Shown here piece by piece: positions 62,549 through 64,000 of a DNA stretch of 64,000 nt. Within the stretch, counting starts at the first letter, position 1, and each line of letters opens with the position of its first letter. Below the pieces are notes generated by a model that did no database searches, was not told the origin of the DNA, and was given only the letters and a program-made list of their open reading frames with translations. The DNA is from Proteinivorax tanatarense. Its GTDB lineage: Bacteria > Bacillota > Proteinivoracia > Proteinivoracales > Proteinivoracaceae. The stretch covers positions 2,542,001 through 2,606,000 of the forward strand of contig NZ_CP158367.1 in the NCBI RefSeq assembly GCF_040267685.1, in the 5' to 3' direction. A program made the position numbers and the translations under genes.

Positions 62549-63334
62549 TTACGCCGACTCCTGTCTTTCCACTAGTGGCAGCAGATTTTGCTCATTTTTG
62601 AGTAAATCGTAGAGAAATAGTCTCCCTTTCTGTGTCCAGTAGGTGTGCATCTTATTTCTATTCGCATCGATGGCGTGGGTCTTAGACTGGGTATATCCCA
62701 TATCTGCATAGTGCTGATACAGTAGCCATGTGCCATGCATCTTGTACTGGACCCCCAGCTCATGTAGTAACTTGTTTAAGGCTCTCCCACTCATACCATA
62801 ATCCTTAGCAATCACTGTTATAGGCACCACCGACTTGTTTTGCAATACCAAGTCGTAGTAGCTGGCCTTTGGCTTAAGCTCTCCAATCATCTGCCTATTT
62901 TTTGCATTTTCAAGTTCCAGTTCTTTTGCCTTTGCCTTGGCTTCCTTGTACTCAGTGAACATCTTAATGCCAAGGTCAGGATTTTTAAGGATATCATCCA
63001 ACAGCTTGTCCGCCATGTACACCCCGTGCTTTCTGATATCAGGTAGTACTTCATCAAAGATCCAACGTTCAAATCGTTCAGCTTCAGGAAGTTTAGATTT
63101 TACAATTAAGCGGTATAGATCGCCTTCAGGTATGAAGTTGATTTTCTGCTCGCCACCACTCGTAAGGACTCGGTGTTTTACCGACCCCTTTGTATGTCTG
63201 TTTACAGCATCATAAGGATCCACATAACCTAAAATTTTGGCGCACTCTGTTGCAGGGAAGTACTCCTTCCCATTTATGACTAACACCCCTATTTTCCCGA
63301 ACTCTGTATTGTTAAAAGTTTTCATTTCCTTCAT
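62549..63334 (-). CDS. Phage antirepressor (BRO-N and KilAC-type domains)
   Basis: 261 residues. The N-terminal BRO domain has VLVINGKEYFPATECAKILG and FERWIFDEVLPDIRKHGVYM. A coiled coil (residues about 125-150) follows, then the C-terminal ANT/KilAC domain with ITVIAKDYGMSGRALNKLLH and YTQSKTHAID. Such proteins bind repressors and favour lytic growth. GGAG is 7 bp before ATG 63334; GTG 63337 is possible. Confidence 0.92.
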   Translation of the reverse strand: MKEMKTFNNTEFGKIGVLVINGKEYFPATECAKILGYVDPYDAVNRHTKGSVKHRVLTSGGEQKINFIPEGDLYRLIVKSKLPEAERFERWIFDEVLPDIRKHGVYMADKLLDDILKNPDLGIKMFTEYKEAKAKAKELELENAKNRQMIGELKPKASYYDLVLQNKSVVPITVIAKDYGMSGRALNKLLHELGVQYKMHGTWLLYQHYADMGYTQSKTHAIDANRNKMHTYWTQKGRLFLYDLLKNEQNLLPLVERQESA

Positions 63335-63348
63335 CACAATTCTCCTCT

Positions 63349-64000
63349 CTAATCTTTCATATAGTATTCTGTTTCAAATCCATCTGCGTTCATCGGTAGC
63401 CCTTTTGCCCAAGGAATCCGCTCTGACATGATGCGGTTTATCTCATTAAGCGAGCTTTCACCCTTTGGGACATCTAGAACCACTTCATCATGGATATGGG
63501 CCACGATCTTAAAGCCTTTCTCATCCAGCCTTAGTAGGGCTTCTGCCAAACAGTCTCTTGCTGTCGCCTGAACAATATTTTCAACGAGACGACCTCCGTA
63601 TGTGCTTATGCGACCCCAAGCTCTAGTGGTCTGCTCCATGCCTTCATAGGTGAGCTTCTCCCTGTTAAACCGCTCATCCATCTCAATTCTTGGTTTTACA
63701 TACACAAGGTTTCTGCCTGAGGGTAGCTGGATAAAGAGCATTCCGCTTTTGTAGTAAAACTTCAGTCCGTGCCGCATAGTTACGAGTGTTCTTCCCTTGA
63801 CGGCTTTTATAGCTGCATCTTCTATCGCATACCAAGACTTCACAATGTTAGGATTGGCTTGTCTCCATGCGTCCACAATCCTTTTAAGCTCACTTTCACT
63901 AAGGCCCATTCTGTCAGCTCCCATAGCTTTCAGAGCTCCAACACTGCCCTGGTAGCCACAGGCCAAGGTTGCTATTTTACCTTTAGCCCTCAGCTCGTAC
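63349..64000 (-). CDS. Phage DNA polymerase I (family A), C-terminal part, cut by the window edge
   Basis: The frame is open to 64000; the first residues visible are YELRAKGKIATLACGYQG, the O-helix/motif B region. The palm's motif C is seen as IVAHIHDEVVLDVP. The upstream part with the exonuclease-like domain and motif A is outside the window. It belongs to the T7/phage-type family A enzymes that act with the primase-helicase downstream. Confidence 0.94.
   Translation of the reverse strand, partial: YELRAKGKIATLACGYQGSVGALKAMGADRMGLSESELKRIVDAWRQANPNIVKSWYAIEDAAIKAVKGRTLVTMRHGLKFYYKSGMLFIQLPSGRNLVYVKPRIEMDERFNREKLTYEGMEQTTRAWGRISTYGGRLVENIVQATARDCLAEALLRLDEKGFKIVAHIHDEVVLDVPKGESSLNEINRIMSERIPWAKGLPMNADGFETEYYMKD

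Overview
The window looks like a chromosomal segment of a low-GC Firmicute, most likely class Clostridia. The basis is AT-rich intergenic DNA, strong AGGAGG-type ribosome binding sites, a Firmicute-type I-E CRISPR-Cas locus, large serine recombinases used as integrases, and a siphophage-type prophage with Clostridia-like modules. No rRNA or tRNA gene was seen, so the genus cannot be fixed. Almost every real gene is on the minus strand.

Layout. (1) 1-9586: the end of a type I-E CRISPR array (four identical 28-bp repeats, three 33-bp spacers) and a complete cas operon read leftward: cas3, cse1, cse2, cas7e, cas5e, cas6e, cas1 and a cas2 fused to a DEDDh exonuclease. (2) 9587-17557: a degraded, repeat-rich stretch with two ~1-kb direct repeats, palindromic MITE-like elements, a deleted IS256-type transposase, a kinase pseudogene, a secreted protein and an extra IspH homologue. 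(3) 17558-22854: a 23S rRNA/tRNA uracil-5-methyltransferase gene (rumA/rlmD/trmA family, one frameshift), an alpha/beta hydrolase, an ArsR-like regulator with an M23 peptidase, and the remains of a large serine recombinase. (4) 22855-27085: a type IV restriction system (mcrB, mcrC) with an unrecognised third gene. (5) 27375-64000: three adjacent serine-recombinase genes followed by a prophage read right to left: DNA polymerase, antirepressor, primase/helicase, nucleases, regulator, HNH and a likely cos region, methyltransferase, an amidoligase/cyclotransferase module, terminase, head, connector, tail, holin and amidase. The prophage runs off the right edge.

The unifying observation is that the last codons of the methyltransferase gene (the DMFPHT-HVE motif) recur several times. 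They occur as exact 3'-end copies inside the two 1-kb repeats (to 10326 and 14517) and as split DMFPHT...HVE copies at 19087-19187 and 22705-22805. This is what repeated site-specific integration at the 3' end of that gene would leave. A recombinase remnant lies between two of these copies, and the live recombinase trio lies to the right of the last one, with mcrBC in between. I infer that McrBC and its companion are cargo of the prophage or element and that region 2-3 is a pile-up of older, decayed insertions.

Other points of interest are a phage amidoligase-GGCT module with two proteins sharing a C-terminal segment, a structured leader candidate in front of the prophage late genes, a stem that would enclose the start codon of the recombinase-operon leader gene, a -1 frameshift site in the tail chaperone, and a cas3 gene without a standard start codon.
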